A stretch of 64,000 bases of DNA from Mucilaginibacter oryzae (GCF_003148845.1 NZ_QGHA01000003.1:90928-154927), one strand, 5' to 3'; shown: positions 49,431-58,701, counted from the stretch's first letter. A program made the numbers and translations. Notes: a model not told the origin generated them from the letters alone.

Positions 49431-52415
49431 ATGCAAGGCAAAGGGGTTATTAAATTTTTCGCCATACTACTGGCAGTGGTGTGCTTGTACCAGCTATCAT
49501 TTACGTGGGTGGCCCATAATGTTGAGAGTGATGCCAAAGCGTACTCAAAAGGTGATCCGGCAAAATACACCGCCTATCTGGATTCAATGTCCAATCAACC
49601 GGTTTATCCGCTACTTAAACACGACTATTCTTATGTAAAGCAACGGGAAATTGCCTTAGGTTTGGACCTTAAAGGCGGTATGAACGTAACTATGCAAATT
49701 CAGTTGAATGAGCTGGTGCGTAAAATTGCCAACAATAATCCCGATCCTATCTTTAACCAGGCTTTGGCCAATGCCGATAAATTACAGGCAAACGCGCAAA
49801 CCAGCCAGAAAGATTACATCGCGCTATTTGTAAGCGAGTATGAAAAGTTAAACCCTAACGGTAAGCTTGCCGCTATCTTTTCAACCAAAGACAACCAGGA
49901 CCGCCTGAAATTTAACGCTTCAAACAGCGAGGTTAAAGCTTACCTTGAAGATTTGGCAGCTACCGCGGTAAAACAATCATTCACGGTATTAAACACCCGT
50001 ATCAACCAGTTTGGCGTTACCCAGCCTAACATCCAGTTACAACAGGGATCGAACAGAATTTTGGTTGAGCTGCCTGGTGTAAAAGAACCGGAGCGTGTGC
50101 GCAAGCTTCTTTCAGGTTCGGCCAAGTTGGAATTTTACGAAACTTTTGACAACGCCGAAGCTTACCAGTATCTGATCAATGCGGATAACGTATTGGCTGC
50201 AAAAAACAAAACAGCCAAAAAAGACTCTGCTAAAACCGACACAACAGCTAAAGTTGCTGCAGCAAAAACGGATACTACGGCTAAAGGCGGTTCGCTGTTA
50301 AGCAAGGTTCAAAAAAGCGCTTCTAAAAACGATACATCAGCAACTTCCTTAAACAAATCAAAACAGGCATCAGAGCACCCGCTTTTTGCCGTAATGCGTT
50401 TAAACATTATACCAGGCCCTAACGGCCAGCAGCAATTAGGTGGCGGCCCGGTTGTAGGTATAGCTGCTTTACAGGATACCGCTAAAGTAAACGCTTACCT
50501 TAACAGTGCCGATGTTAAAGCGGTATTGCCCCGCAATATCAAGTTTTTGTGGGAAGTAAAACCTCAAAAAAACACCAAGAATTTCCTGTTATATGCTATC
50601 AAACTTAGTGGTGCCGATAACGGACCGGTATTATCAGGTGATGTAATTAACGATGCGCATGCCGATAATAACCAAAAAGGTTTACCTGATGTGGTGATGG
50701 TGATGAACTCGGAAGGTGCTCAAAAATGGCGTACTATTACTGCCGAGGCTTCTTCCGGTCAGAATAAAAAAGCTATCGCCATTGTGTTGGATGATAACGT
50801 ATACTCGGCCCCTACCGTACAAAACGAAATTTCGGGCGGTGTATCCTCTATCGATGGTAACTTTACCATCGACGATACGCATGACTTGGCCAACGTTTTA
50901 AAAGCTGGTCGTTTACCGGCTCCCGCGCACATCGTGTCAGAATCGATTGTTGGTCCGTCGTTAGGTCAGGAAGCGATCAACGCAGGTATCCTGTCAAGCG
51001 TATTAGGCTTGGTAGTGGTATTGATCTTCATGATTGCCTATTACAACCGTGCAGGTACAGTAGCGGTGGTTGCGGTTATCATCAACGTATTCTTCCTGAT
51101 GGGTGTACTTACCAGCCTTGGCGCGGTATTAACCGTACCGGGTGTTGCAGGTATCGTATTAACCTTAGGTATCGCCGTTGATGCTAACGTATTGATTTAC
51201 GAACGTACACGTGAGGAACTTGGCCTGGGCAAATCATTAAAAGCTGCCATAGCCGATGGCTTTAAACACGCTTTACCATCAATCCTCGATTCGCAGATCA
51301 GTACTTTCCTTACAGGTTTAATCCTGTTTGTGTTCGGTTCGGGTCCAATACAGGGTTTTGCAACCACGTTGATGATTGGTATCGCCACTTCGTTGTTCTG
51401 TTCATTGCTGATCTCGAGGGTGATATTTGAATGGATGCTCGATAAAGGCATGGATATTAAATTTTCCAACCCATGGAGCTCACACACCTTTAAAAATGCC
51501 AACTTCGCGTTTGTTAAAAACCGCTTTAAGTTTTACATTATCTCTGGCTTGTTCATTTTAGCGGGCTTAATTTCTATCTTCACCCGCGGCTTTACCTATG
51601 GTGTTGATTTTGAGGGCGGTCGTAACTATATTGTTGGCTTCCCTAACAAATCGGTTACTACCGAGCAGATTCACGATGCCATTGATGCTACGTTGGGCCG
51701 TAGTACCGAGGTTAAAACAATGGGTACCGATAAATTCAGCATCACAACCAACTACCTGTTTAATGATAACTCAACCGCTGCCGATGCTAAAGTGAGATCG
51801 ACACTGGTTAGCGCGCTGGGTAACAAAGCTGAAACTAAAATTACCGACAGCAACATCTTAGGCGGATCAAAAGTTAGCGCCACAATTGCCGATGAGTTGA
51901 AAACATCAGCTATCTATACGGTAATTTTCGCCATATTCGTGATCTCCGCTTACATCCTGATCCGTTTCCGCAAATGGCAGTTCAGTTTGGGTGCGATGGT
52001 TGCAACCGCGCACGATGCCCTGTTGGTATTATCGTTCTTCTCGTTGTTCAATGGTTTCTTACCGTTCTCGTTGGATATCGATCAGGCCTTTATCGCCGCG
52101 ATATTAACGGTTATCGGTTATTCAATTAACGACACCGTGGTAGTGTTCGACAGGATCCGCGAGTTCCTTGATCACTCAGGTAATGAAAAACAGGAAGACG
52201 TTATTAACCGTGCTATTAACAGTACATTAAGCCGTACTATTATCACAGCCCTCACCGTGGTATTCGTGTTATTGGTATTGTTCATCTTCGGTGGCGACGT
52301 CATCAAAGGCTTCTCATTCGCCTTGCTGATCGGTGTATTATTCGGTACTTACTCGTCGATCTGCGTGGCAACACCGGTGATTGTAGACTTTGGGAAAAAG
52401 CAACTCAAAAAATAA
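49431..52415 (+). CDS. secDF: Fused protein translocase subunit SecDF
   Basis: A 994-residue fusion of SecD and SecF that uses proton flow to pull exported proteins out of the Sec channel. SecD features are ALGLDLKGGMNVTM near residue 75 and the helix block VLIYERTREELGLG near 588. The SecF half has YGVDFEGGRNYIVGF near 724 and SINDTVVVFDRIREF near 902. The SecD periplasmic part carries a low-complexity Lys/Thr/Asp/Ala insert (about residues 258-315) with two AKTDTTAK words. Twelve transmembrane segments in total are expected. A terminator follows. Confidence 0.95.
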   Translation: MQGKGVIKFFAILLAVVCLYQLSFTWVAHNVESDAKAYSKGDPAKYTAYLDSMSNQPVYPLLKHDYSYVKQREIALGLDLKGGMNVTMQIQLNELVRKIANNNPDPIFNQALANADKLQANAQTSQKDYIALFVSEYEKLNPNGKLAAIFSTKDNQDRLKFNASNSEVKAYLEDLAATAVKQSFTVLNTRINQFGVTQPNIQLQQGSNRILVELPGVKEPERVRKLLSGSAKLEFYETFDNAEAYQYLINADNVLAAKNKTAKKDSAKTDTTAKVAAAKTDTTAKGGSLLSKVQKSASKNDTSATSLNKSKQASEHPLFAVMRLNIIPGPNGQQQLGGGPVVGIAALQDTAKVNAYLNSADVKAVLPRNIKFLWEVKPQKNTKNFLLYAIKLSGADNGPVLSGDVINDAHADNNQKGLPDVVMVMNSEGAQKWRTITAEASSGQNKKAIAIVLDDNVYSAPTVQNEISGGVSSIDGNFTIDDTHDLANVLKAGRLPAPAHIVSESIVGPSLGQEAINAGILSSVLGLVVVLIFMIAYYNRAGTVAVVAVIINVFFLMGVLTSLGAVLTVPGVAGIVLTLGIAVDANVLIYERTREELGLGKSLKAAIADGFKHALPSILDSQISTFLTGLILFVFGSGPIQGFATTLMIGIATSLFCSLLISRVIFEWMLDKGMDIKFSNPWSSHTFKNANFAFVKNRFKFYIISGLFILAGLISIFTRGFTYGVDFEGGRNYIVGFPNKSVTTEQIHDAIDATLGRSTEVKTMGTDKFSITTNYLFNDNSTAADAKVRSTLVSALGNKAETKITDSNILGGSKVSATIADELKTSAIYTVIFAIFVISAYILIRFRKWQFSLGAMVATAHDALLVLSFFSLFNGFLPFSLDIDQAFIAAILTVIGYSINDTVVVFDRIREFLDHSGNEKQEDVINRAINSTLSRTIITALTVVFVLLVLFIFGGDVIKGFSFALLIGVLFGTYSSICVATPVIVDFGKKQLKK

Positions 52416-52434
52416 TGTAATAAAATAAATTTTG

Positions 52435-52468
52435 AAAAGGCTCCAAAGAACATTTGGAGCCTTTTTTG
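52435..52468 (+). terminator. Terminator after secDF
   Basis: AAAAGGCTCCAAA (52435-52447) pairs with TTTGGAGCCTTTT (52453-52465) over a 5-nt loop, with a T run. Confidence 0.93.
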
Positions 52469-52481
52469 TTACGTTATTAGC

Positions 52482-52563
52482 GTAAAGCTTAAAGCCGAAG
52501 GCTGAAGGCTTTAAAAGTAAATAAAAACAGCTTTAGGCTTTTTGCCTTCAGCTTTAAGCTAAA
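52482..52563. repeat. AGCTGAAAGC-family inverted repeat before the NADH dehydrogenase gene
   Basis: The left arm (52482-52514) reads GTAAAGCTTAAAGCCGAAGG and GCTGAAGGCTTT. The right arm (52529-52563) reads AGCTTTAGGCTTTTTGCCTT and CAGCTTTAAGCT. They are inverse copies, as at 1-121 and 24139-24310. Confidence 0.82.
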
Positions 52564-52567
52564 CAAT

Positions 52568-53881
52568 ATGGACAACCTCAATAAATCAAAATTTCCGTTA
52601 GTTGTTATAGTTGGCGGCGGCTTTGGCGGCCTGCAAGTGGCTAAGCACCTTAAAGACAAACCTGTTGATGTGCTGATGCTGGATAAGCATAATTACCATG
52701 TATTTCAGCCCCTGCTTTACCAGGTAGCCATGGGTGGCCTCGAATCAGAATCTATCGCTTTTTCACTCAGGAAAAATTTCGCTAACCAGAAAAATTTTCG
52801 TTTCCGGATAGCGGAGGTTACGCGGGTTAATGCCGAAACCAATACCCTGGAAACTACCATTGGTGATATCAGCTACGATTACCTGGTAATAGCAACCGGA
52901 TCAACCACCAACTTCTTCGGCAATAAGGATATTGAGCACTTCGCCATGCCGATGAAATCAATCCCCGAGGCACTTAACCTCAGGTATTCGATCTTGCAAA
53001 ATATTGAAGAGGCATTACTGAAAACAGGTAAAGCCGAACGCGACCCTTATTTAACCTTTGTACTGGTTGGTGCCGGCCCAACCGGTGTTGAGCTTGCAGG
53101 TTCGCTGGCCGAATTACGTAATCACGTACTCACCAAAGATTACCCGGAGTTAAAAAAAGAGGATATGAAGGTTTACCTTGTAGACTTTTTGCCAAAAGTT
53201 TTGGGCCCAATGTCTGACCAGGCTTCCAAGGCAGCTAAGGATTTCCTGACCGATATGGGAGTTGAAGTTTTGTTAGGCGTAAAGGTAGAAAGCTACGACG
53301 GCGAAGAGATTAAGTTTGAAGGCGGTAAAACCATCCGCACCAAAAACGTGATCTGGAGCGCGGGGGTTATGGGCGTTGTTCCGGAAGGATTTAGCAAAGA
53401 CAGCATTGAACGCGGCAACCGCATCAGGGTTGACAATATTGGAAGGGTTACCGGCAGTAGCAACATTTTTGCAATTGGCGATGTGGCCGCTATGATCACC
53501 GACGAAACGCCTAAAGGCCATCCCGGTGTAGCCCAGGTAGCTATACAAATGGGGCAAAACGTAGCTAAAAACATCATCCACCTTATTAACGGCGAACAAA
53601 CCCAGCCATTTAAATACAACGATAAAGGCTCATTGGCTACTATCGGGCGCAATAAAGCTGTGGCAGATTTAGGTAAAATAAAATTCCAGGGATTTTTTGC
53701 CTGGCTGGTTTGGATGTTTGTACACTTGATTTCGCTTTTAGGCGGCCGTAATAAGGTGATCGTATTTATCAACTGGGTATCGAGCTATGTAAACTATAAT
53801 GGCGGTACAAGGCTTATAATCCGTAAATTTGAGCGACAAGGCTTAACGGAAGACCAGCATTTGCCTAACACCGTGAATTGA
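52568..53881 (+). CDS. Type II NADH dehydrogenase (NDH-2-like)
   Basis: A 437-residue single-subunit NAD(P)H:quinone oxidoreductase. The FAD-binding motif is VVIVGGGFGGLQVAKHL at residue 12, and the NADH-binding motif is FVLVGAGPTGVELAGSLAEL near 161. GNIFAIGDVAA-type FAD contact appears as NIFAIGDVAAM. A hydrophobic C-terminal segment (FFAWLVWMFVHLISLLGG) attaches it to the membrane. It feeds electrons to the quinone pool without pumping protons. Confidence 0.92.
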   Translation: MDNLNKSKFPLVVIVGGGFGGLQVAKHLKDKPVDVLMLDKHNYHVFQPLLYQVAMGGLESESIAFSLRKNFANQKNFRFRIAEVTRVNAETNTLETTIGDISYDYLVIATGSTTNFFGNKDIEHFAMPMKSIPEALNLRYSILQNIEEALLKTGKAERDPYLTFVLVGAGPTGVELAGSLAELRNHVLTKDYPELKKEDMKVYLVDFLPKVLGPMSDQASKAAKDFLTDMGVEVLLGVKVESYDGEEIKFEGGKTIRTKNVIWSAGVMGVVPEGFSKDSIERGNRIRVDNIGRVTGSSNIFAIGDVAAMITDETPKGHPGVAQVAIQMGQNVAKNIIHLINGEQTQPFKYNDKGSLATIGRNKAVADLGKIKFQGFFAWLVWMFVHLISLLGGRNKVIVFINWVSSYVNYNGGTRLIIRKFERQGLTEDQHLPNTVN

Positions 53882-53886
53882 GTTGG

Positions 53887-54023
53887 AAAGTCTTAAGTCG
53901 GGAGTTTTTAAGTCTTAAGTCTGCCTTAAAAATCTGACTTAAGACTTAAGACTTAAAACTACCCGACTTATCCCTTATTTCTTACTTTTGACTTAAGACT
54001 TATAACTCCCGACTTAAGACTTC
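53887..54023. repeat. AAGTCTTAAGTCGGGAGT-family repeat
   Basis: The left arm (53887-53922) has AAGTCTTAAGTCGGGAGTTT and AAGTCTTAAGTCTG. The right part (53934-54023) has CTGACTTAAGACTTAAGACT and later ACTCCCGACTTAAGACTT. It fills most of the 148-bp spacer and begins about 6 bp after the NDH stop. Confidence 0.82.
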
Positions 54024-54029
54024 AACATC

Positions 54030-54881
54030 ATGCCAATTAAGATAACCGAATGCCCGCGCGATGCCATGCAAGGCATTCATGATTTTATTCCGACAGATGT
54101 TAAGGCCGGATACATCAACCGGCTTTTAAAGGTGGGCTTTGACACGATAGATTTTGGCAGCTTTGTATCGCCCAAGGCTATACCACAGTTACGCGACACC
54201 GCCGACGTGTTAAGAAAACTTGATTTTGGCGGTACACGATCAAAATTATTGGCTATTATTGCCAACTACAGGGGTGCGGAAGAGGCTGCAAAACATCCTG
54301 AAATTACATACTTAGGCTATCCCTTTTCCATATCCGAAACTTTTCAGCTCCGTAATACCAATACAACCATAGCCCAGGCTTTTGAAACGGTACAACGCAT
54401 TCATGAGTTGTGCTTGGTAAATAATAAATACCTGCTTGTTTACCTGTCCATGGGTTTTGGCAACCCTTACGGAGATGAATGGAATACCGGCATTATTGAA
54501 CAGTGGACAGAAAAGCTGGTTACTGAAGGCATTAAAAATATAGCCTTAGCCGATACTACAGGCGTCGCCAACGAAGCGCAGATAGCCCGGATTTATCCGC
54601 GGCTGGTTGAATTATTCCCCGCCACAGAATTCGGCATCCACCTCCACTCTACTCCTAATACCTGGCAACCGAAAATAAACGCGGCCTACAGAAGCGGCTG
54701 CAAAAGATTTGACACAGCGATAAAGGGCTACGGCGGTTGCCCGATGGCGGCAGATGAGCTTACGGGCAATATTGCTACTGAAAACCTAATTGCCTATCTC
54801 GAAGCACAAAGTGAGCTTACAGGGCTTGATATGAATAATTTTAGAGAAGCGATGGATTATGCGGGAAGGGTGTTTATCTGA
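54030..54881 (+). CDS. Hydroxymethylglutaryl-CoA lyase-like protein
   Basis: A 283-residue TIM-barrel enzyme of the HMGL/DRE family. It starts ITECPRDAMQG (the RD pair binds the metal and substrate), has LADTTGVAN near 173 and FGIHLHSTPN near 200, and ends with DTAIKGYGGCPMA, the HMG-CoA lyase Cys-containing signature. It would cleave HMG-CoA to acetyl-CoA and acetoacetate in leucine breakdown. The stop TGA lies inside the next repeat arm. ATG at 54030. Confidence 0.88.
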   Translation: MPIKITECPRDAMQGIHDFIPTDVKAGYINRLLKVGFDTIDFGSFVSPKAIPQLRDTADVLRKLDFGGTRSKLLAIIANYRGAEEAAKHPEITYLGYPFSISETFQLRNTNTTIAQAFETVQRIHELCLVNNKYLLVYLSMGFGNPYGDEWNTGIIEQWTEKLVTEGIKNIALADTTGVANEAQIARIYPRLVELFPATEFGIHLHSTPNTWQPKINAAYRSGCKRFDTAIKGYGGCPMAADELTGNIATENLIAYLEAQSELTGLDMNNFREAMDYAGRVFI

Positions 54882-54996
54882 ATCAGAATTTACAGAATTT
54901 GAGGATTAACAGAATTGCTGTTGCAAGGGAATGAAATTACAACCAATGTTCACTATTCATTCTGCAAGTTCTAAAATTCCGTAAATTCTGATTCAG
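54878..54996. repeat. CTGAATCAGAATTTACAG inverted repeat
   Basis: The left arm (54878-54900) is CTGAATCAGAATTTACAGAATTT and contains the TGA stop of the lyase gene. The right arm (54974-54996) is its inverse with one mismatch (22 of 23). It lies 9 bp from the ROK gene stop. Confidence 0.85.
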
Positions 54997-55005
54997 ACAA
55001 ACCTT

Positions 55006-56238
55006 TTACGCGGCCGCGCTCTTAGACGCTTTAACCGGTTTACTTTTAACAACTCTGTCAAAATTTTCCATTACCAGTACCGCCGCGCCAATCAGTTCAG
55101 CATCGAAGCCTAATTCGGACACCAGCAATTCTGTTCCTGCTGAAAGGCGCGGAATGCAATATTTATGCAAGGCCTGCTGGATAGGCGCCATTAATATTTT
55201 GGCAACTCTGGCACCACGACCACTTAACACGATGATTGCTGGGTTCATGATGTGGATCAGGATGGCCAGAGCCTTCCCAATTTTGTAACCTGCATCTGAT
55301 AATAGTTCGATGGCAAACTGGTCGCCGTGATTGGCAGCCTCAATCAGCGCGTCACCCATTAGTTTTGAATGATCGTCTTCGCTGTGTTTTAAACTGGTTA
55401 CCCGGCCTTTTTTAATACCTGCTATGGCTTTCTGCGCCACAACCAGTAATGAAGCCTCGGCTTCGAGGCAGCCCCTTTTACCGCATTCACAGAGCGAGCC
55501 GTCTTCTGATAGCGGGATGTGACTTAACTCCCCAGCGAAGCCATTATGCCCGCGAAAAAGTTTTCCGTTCACAATCATCCCTAAACCAATACCCCAGCCA
55601 AGGTTGATCACCATCACTTCCTGCTGCGACTTAGCGATACCGAATTTTTGTTCGGCAAGTGCTATCAAACTTGAGTCGTTGTCAATATAGGTTGCAATGC
55701 CTGTTTTCTCTGTTAAATAAGCCGTTAAGCTTTGGCCTCCGGCATCGAGGTAGGTATAGTTAATGCCCTCGGTTACATTGATAAAGCCTGGCATACCAAT
55801 GCCGATGCCGGCTATTTTGTCTTTTAAAATGCCCGTATTTGATATATACCGGTTAATCTCACTAACCAGTTTTGGCAATGCGTCCGGGTTATTAAGCAGC
55901 TTTAACTCGAAGGTAAGCATATCTGCCACAGGGTTGTTCAGCAAATCAAACATCTGGATGCGGGCAGTGAGCTGATCGAGCGCGATGGCAAGGATATGCA
56001 TGGCGCTTGATTTTACCGAGTACATTAAGGGCCGCCTGCCCCCGCTTGACGGTGCGTAGCCCTGTTCAACCACAAAACCTTCCTGCATCAACTCATTGAT
56101 AGCCTTGGCTATGGATGGGATACTCTTATCAAACAACTCGCTTAGCCCGGCGCATGACATGGCCTTATTAAAATAAAGCCTTTTAATGATCATATTTTTT
56201 AACTGACTGCCCTTTACCCCTTTAGTCGTAAGTTCCAT
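55006..56238 (-). CDS. ROK family transcriptional regulator
   Basis: A 410-residue regulator of the NagC/XylR type. The N-terminal winged helix (LFDKSIPSIAKAINELMQEG) precedes the ROK sugar-kinase-like domain with GIGIGMPGFIN near 145 and the zinc motif CECGKRGCLEAEAS near 255. It likely represses sugar or glycan genes; the ligand is unknown. ATG at 56238 is chosen over an in-frame TTG two codons upstream. A 19-bp palindrome lies 90 bp upstream. Confidence 0.9.
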   Translation of the reverse strand: MELTTKGVKGSQLKNMIIKRLYFNKAMSCAGLSELFDKSIPSIAKAINELMQEGFVVEQGYAPSSGGRRPLMYSVKSSAMHILAIALDQLTARIQMFDLLNNPVADMLTFELKLLNNPDALPKLVSEINRYISNTGILKDKIAGIGIGMPGFINVTEGINYTYLDAGGQSLTAYLTEKTGIATYIDNDSSLIALAEQKFGIAKSQQEVMVINLGWGIGLGMIVNGKLFRGHNGFAGELSHIPLSEDGSLCECGKRGCLEAEASLLVVAQKAIAGIKKGRVTSLKHSEDDHSKLMGDALIEAANHGDQFAIELLSDAGYKIGKALAILIHIMNPAIIVLSGRGARVAKILMAPIQQALHKYCIPRLSAGTELLVSELGFDAELIGAAVLVMENFDRVVKSKPVKASKSAAA

Positions 56239-56327
56239 TAACAAAATAGTATAGTTTGGTTTATAACAGGCTCCCTCTTTAATAAGTGAGTATACTTTAT
56301 AAAATTATAAATAAAGTGACAAAGTAC

Positions 56328-56346
56328 AACTGTAATAATTACAGTT
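56328..56346. promoter_or_regulatory. 19-bp perfect palindrome
   Basis: AACTGTAATAATTACAGTT is a perfect inverted repeat around its central A, 90 bp upstream of the ROK start. It could be an operator for that regulator or another dimeric factor. Confidence 0.55.
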
Positions 56347-56436
56347 TAGGCCCGCTATGCAAGTAGATGGACATCATAATGACAACATTTGCCTACAGAC
56401 TGCAAAAATATCTATAAAATTTGTGTACATTAAAAA

Positions 56437-56484
56437 ATAAGCGAAGTTTTGATGATTAACACACTTATCAAAACTTTACTTCGC
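56437..56484 (-). terminator. Terminator for the PNPOx-like gene
   Basis: AAGTTTTGAT (56444-56453) and ATCAAAACTT (56467-56476) are inverted copies overlapping the gene's stop. On the minus strand the hairpin runs into TTATTTTTTAA. Confidence 0.65.
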
Positions 56485-57093
56485 GGCTAACTGTTTTTTC
56501 AGTTTTTCAAGCCCATACTCCAGTTTAAGCACATACTCATTTTGCGGGGCGAAGGCCTCTTTGATCTCATCCACAGTATAACGTGGGGTGATGTGCTGCG
56601 GGCAGTTCCAATCGAAAGCTTTTACATCAAAAATGAGCATACGCTCGGCAGTGTGTTTATATTCGGATGGATCGATCAGATCAAACAATTCCGGGTTATC
56701 GGCCAATTCAACTATATGGGCATCGGCAAATATTTTGAGGCGGGTTTTATGCGGATAATCCATCAAAAACAGGGATACCTGCGGATGCGCCAATACGTTG
56801 CCAACCGATATATACTGTTTATTCCCCCTAAAATCAACTACGCCAAGGGTGTGGTTATCAATCACCTTAATAAACCCGGCGGGCCCTCCCCGGTGCTGGA
56901 TGTAGGGGTAACCGTTTTCGCCAATGCTGGCCATGTAAAAGCTGTCGCGGCTTTCAATAAACATTTGCTCATCTTCGGTAAGGCCTTCTTTATCGGCCAG
57001 CATATTTTCCATGCGGGCGTAGGCCGGGCGGCTGCCGTATTTTTCCTGGAGTTTTTTAACACCATCAGTAAAAGCGAATCGTGCGAAATTCAT
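56476..57093 (-). CDS. Pyridoxamine 5'-phosphate oxidase-like flavoprotein
   Basis: A 205-residue split-barrel FMN-binding protein. Family features are SFYMASIGENGYPYIQHRGG near residue 51, and GVVDFRGNKQYISVGNV near 83. Such proteins in this family reduce or bind flavin-linked substrates; the real substrate is not known, and it is not the classical PdxH. It follows the AhpD-like gene on the same strand after a hairpin. Confidence 0.85.
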   Translation of the reverse strand: MNFARFAFTDGVKKLQEKYGSRPAYARMENMLADKEGLTEDEQMFIESRDSFYMASIGENGYPYIQHRGGPAGFIKVIDNHTLGVVDFRGNKQYISVGNVLAHPQVSLFLMDYPHKTRLKIFADAHIVELADNPELFDLIDPSEYKHTAERMLIFDVKAFDWNCPQHITPRYTVDEIKEAFAPQNEYVLKLEYGLEKLKKQLAAK

Positions 57094-57122
57094 GATACAG
57101 GTTTTTAATAAAAATAAACAGA

Positions 57123-57154
57123 TATGCCCGCCTTACGATAGCAAGGCGGGCATA
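57123..57154 (-). terminator. Hairpin between the AhpD-like and PNPOx-like genes
   Basis: TATGCCCGCCTT (57123-57134) pairs with AAGGCGGGCATA (57143-57154) over an 8-nt loop. On the minus strand it is followed by a weak T-rich stretch. Confidence 0.65.
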
Positions 57155-57183
57155 AAAGCGTAAACTAAATTATAAACTGACAA

Positions 57184-57720
57184 TTATTTTACTTCAGGGA
57201 TAGCTGGCCAGTCAACCGGTACCTGGGTTAAGGCGTATACATAGTTGGTGATGGTTTTATCGCCTACGGCAACGGCTACGTCAATCAGGTTAGCCTGGGT
57301 ATAACCGGCAGCGTAAAAGTTTTCAACCAGCTGATGATCGGCACGGCCTTTATTTTCGGTGATTGATTTGGCTACTTTAACCAAAGCATCAATTTTAGCA
57401 TCGAAAGAAGCGCCACCTTTACGGATTTCAACGATCTGATCATCAGTAAAACCATTCATTTTACCGATGGCTGTGTGGGCTGCAGAACAGTAAGCACACT
57501 CATTTACCTGGCTAACAATAAGGTTAACGGCTTCTTTTTCTTTAGCGCGTAATGATGATTTACCGTTTGAAAGGGTGATGTAGTTGGCAAGCGCATGATC
57601 TGAAGTTGCGAATACGGCAAACAGGTTTGGCACGCGGCCTACTACTTTGGTTAGTGTATCAAATATGGCCTGGTTTTCAGGAGTTACTTGTTCTCTGGTT
57701 GGAATTGCGAAAGTTTTCAT
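57184..57720 (-). CDS. Carboxymuconolactone decarboxylase/AhpD-like protein
   Basis: A 178-residue AhpD-fold protein. The active-site pattern is C75-xx-C78 with His82 (ECAYCSAAH), the thiol peroxidase arrangement. It probably protects against peroxides or alkyl hydroperoxides. It has its own promoter candidate and lies just downstream of an AraC regulator on the same strand, which may control it. Confidence 0.9.
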   Translation of the reverse strand: MKTFAIPTREQVTPENQAIFDTLTKVVGRVPNLFAVFATSDHALANYITLSNGKSSLRAKEKEAVNLIVSQVNECAYCSAAHTAIGKMNGFTDDQIVEIRKGGASFDAKIDALVKVAKSITENKGRADHQLVENFYAAGYTQANLIDVAVAVGDKTITNYVYALTQVPVDWPAIPEVK

Positions 57721-57759
57721 TTTTGTAATGTTAATTTTTGTTGTTTTGAATTAACAATA

Positions 57760-57786
57760 CAAAGATGCGGTGCCAAAGCCCCCCAA
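57760..57786 (-). promoter_or_regulatory. Candidate promoter for the AhpD-like gene
   Basis: On the minus strand CATCTTTG (57760-57767), one base off TAnnTTTG, lies 16 bp after a TTG (57784-57786). The leader would be about 35 nt. Confidence 0.42.
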
Positions 57787-57816
57787 AAAATAGACAAACT
57801 TCCCGAGCGCTTGTAA

Positions 57817-58680
57817 CTATTTCCCGTCGGCCACTAAAACTTTGCTGTTTCTGAAATCGGTAGGTGAAAGCGAGGTGTGTTTTTTGAAAAAATTGCTAAA
57901 ATAGGCGGCATCGTCAAAGCCTAAATCGTAAGTTATTTCTTTGGCAGATTTATCAGTGTAATACAATAAGCGTTTTGCCTCGAGTATTAAGCGCTCCTGG
58001 ATGATTTGCAACGGTGTTTTATGATTGTACAGCGCGAATACATTGGATAGCGTTTTAGGCGATTTATTAAGCTGCTGCGCGTAATAGGCAACGGTATGAT
58101 GCTGGCGGAAGTTATTTTCGACCATCAAATTGAATTTGCGGATAATGGCAAACCTTTCATCATTTTGTGCGGGATCAGTTAACCGGCTGGCCTTGGCCAA
58201 ACGGGTAACCAAAATAATAAGGCGTTTCAACAGCATCCTCAGCATATCCACCTGGATGCTATCGGCGGTTTCAAACTCCTCGATAAAAATATCCAACAGG
58301 CGCTGGATTTTAAACTGCATGGCATCATCTAACTGAACAAAAACCTGCCCCGCGCTACCATAAAACAGGAAACCCACACAGCTTACTTCTTCATCATGAT
58401 CAACAATACAATAAAAATCCCGGTTAAACTGCCAGGCTACAATATCCTGTGGATGTTCAAAACGGAAGGATTGGTTTACCATTAAGGGTAGCATGCTGTT
58501 GGGCAAAAAATCGTACGTTACCTCATCAATAACAACCGTTTGTTTTTCGCCCCGGTTCCAGGCAATGGTCAGGTATTTATGTTCGCGATCGCGGGTAAAA
58601 AACATCCGGTCAAAATGTTTTTCGTTGATCAGGAGGTGCAAATCGCCACCTGTGGATTGTTCTGTTACCGAGAGTTTCAT
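57817..58680 (-). CDS. AraC family transcriptional regulator
   Basis: A 287-residue regulator. The N-terminal half is a ligand-sensing cupin-like region; the C-terminal 100 residues are the two-HTH AraC domain (TVAYYAQQLNKSPKTLSNVF, then AKEITYDLGFDDAAYFSNFF and KKHTSLSPTDFR). It lies 96 bp upstream of the AhpD-like gene on the same strand and may activate it. The inducer is unknown. Confidence 0.92.
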   Translation of the reverse strand: MKLSVTEQSTGGDLHLLINEKHFDRMFFTRDREHKYLTIAWNRGEKQTVVIDEVTYDFLPNSMLPLMVNQSFRFEHPQDIVAWQFNRDFYCIVDHDEEVSCVGFLFYGSAGQVFVQLDDAMQFKIQRLLDIFIEEFETADSIQVDMLRMLLKRLIILVTRLAKASRLTDPAQNDERFAIIRKFNLMVENNFRQHHTVAYYAQQLNKSPKTLSNVFALYNHKTPLQIIQERLILEAKRLLYYTDKSAKEITYDLGFDDAAYFSNFFKKHTSLSPTDFRNSKVLVADGK

Positions 58681-58693
58681 TTTTAAATAGCGG

Positions 58694-58701
58694 CAAATAT
58701 A
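58694..58701 (-). promoter_or_regulatory. Candidate -7 element for the AraC gene
   Basis: The minus strand reads TATATTTG, a full TAnnTTTG match, 13 bp before the ATG at 58680. Confidence 0.48.
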
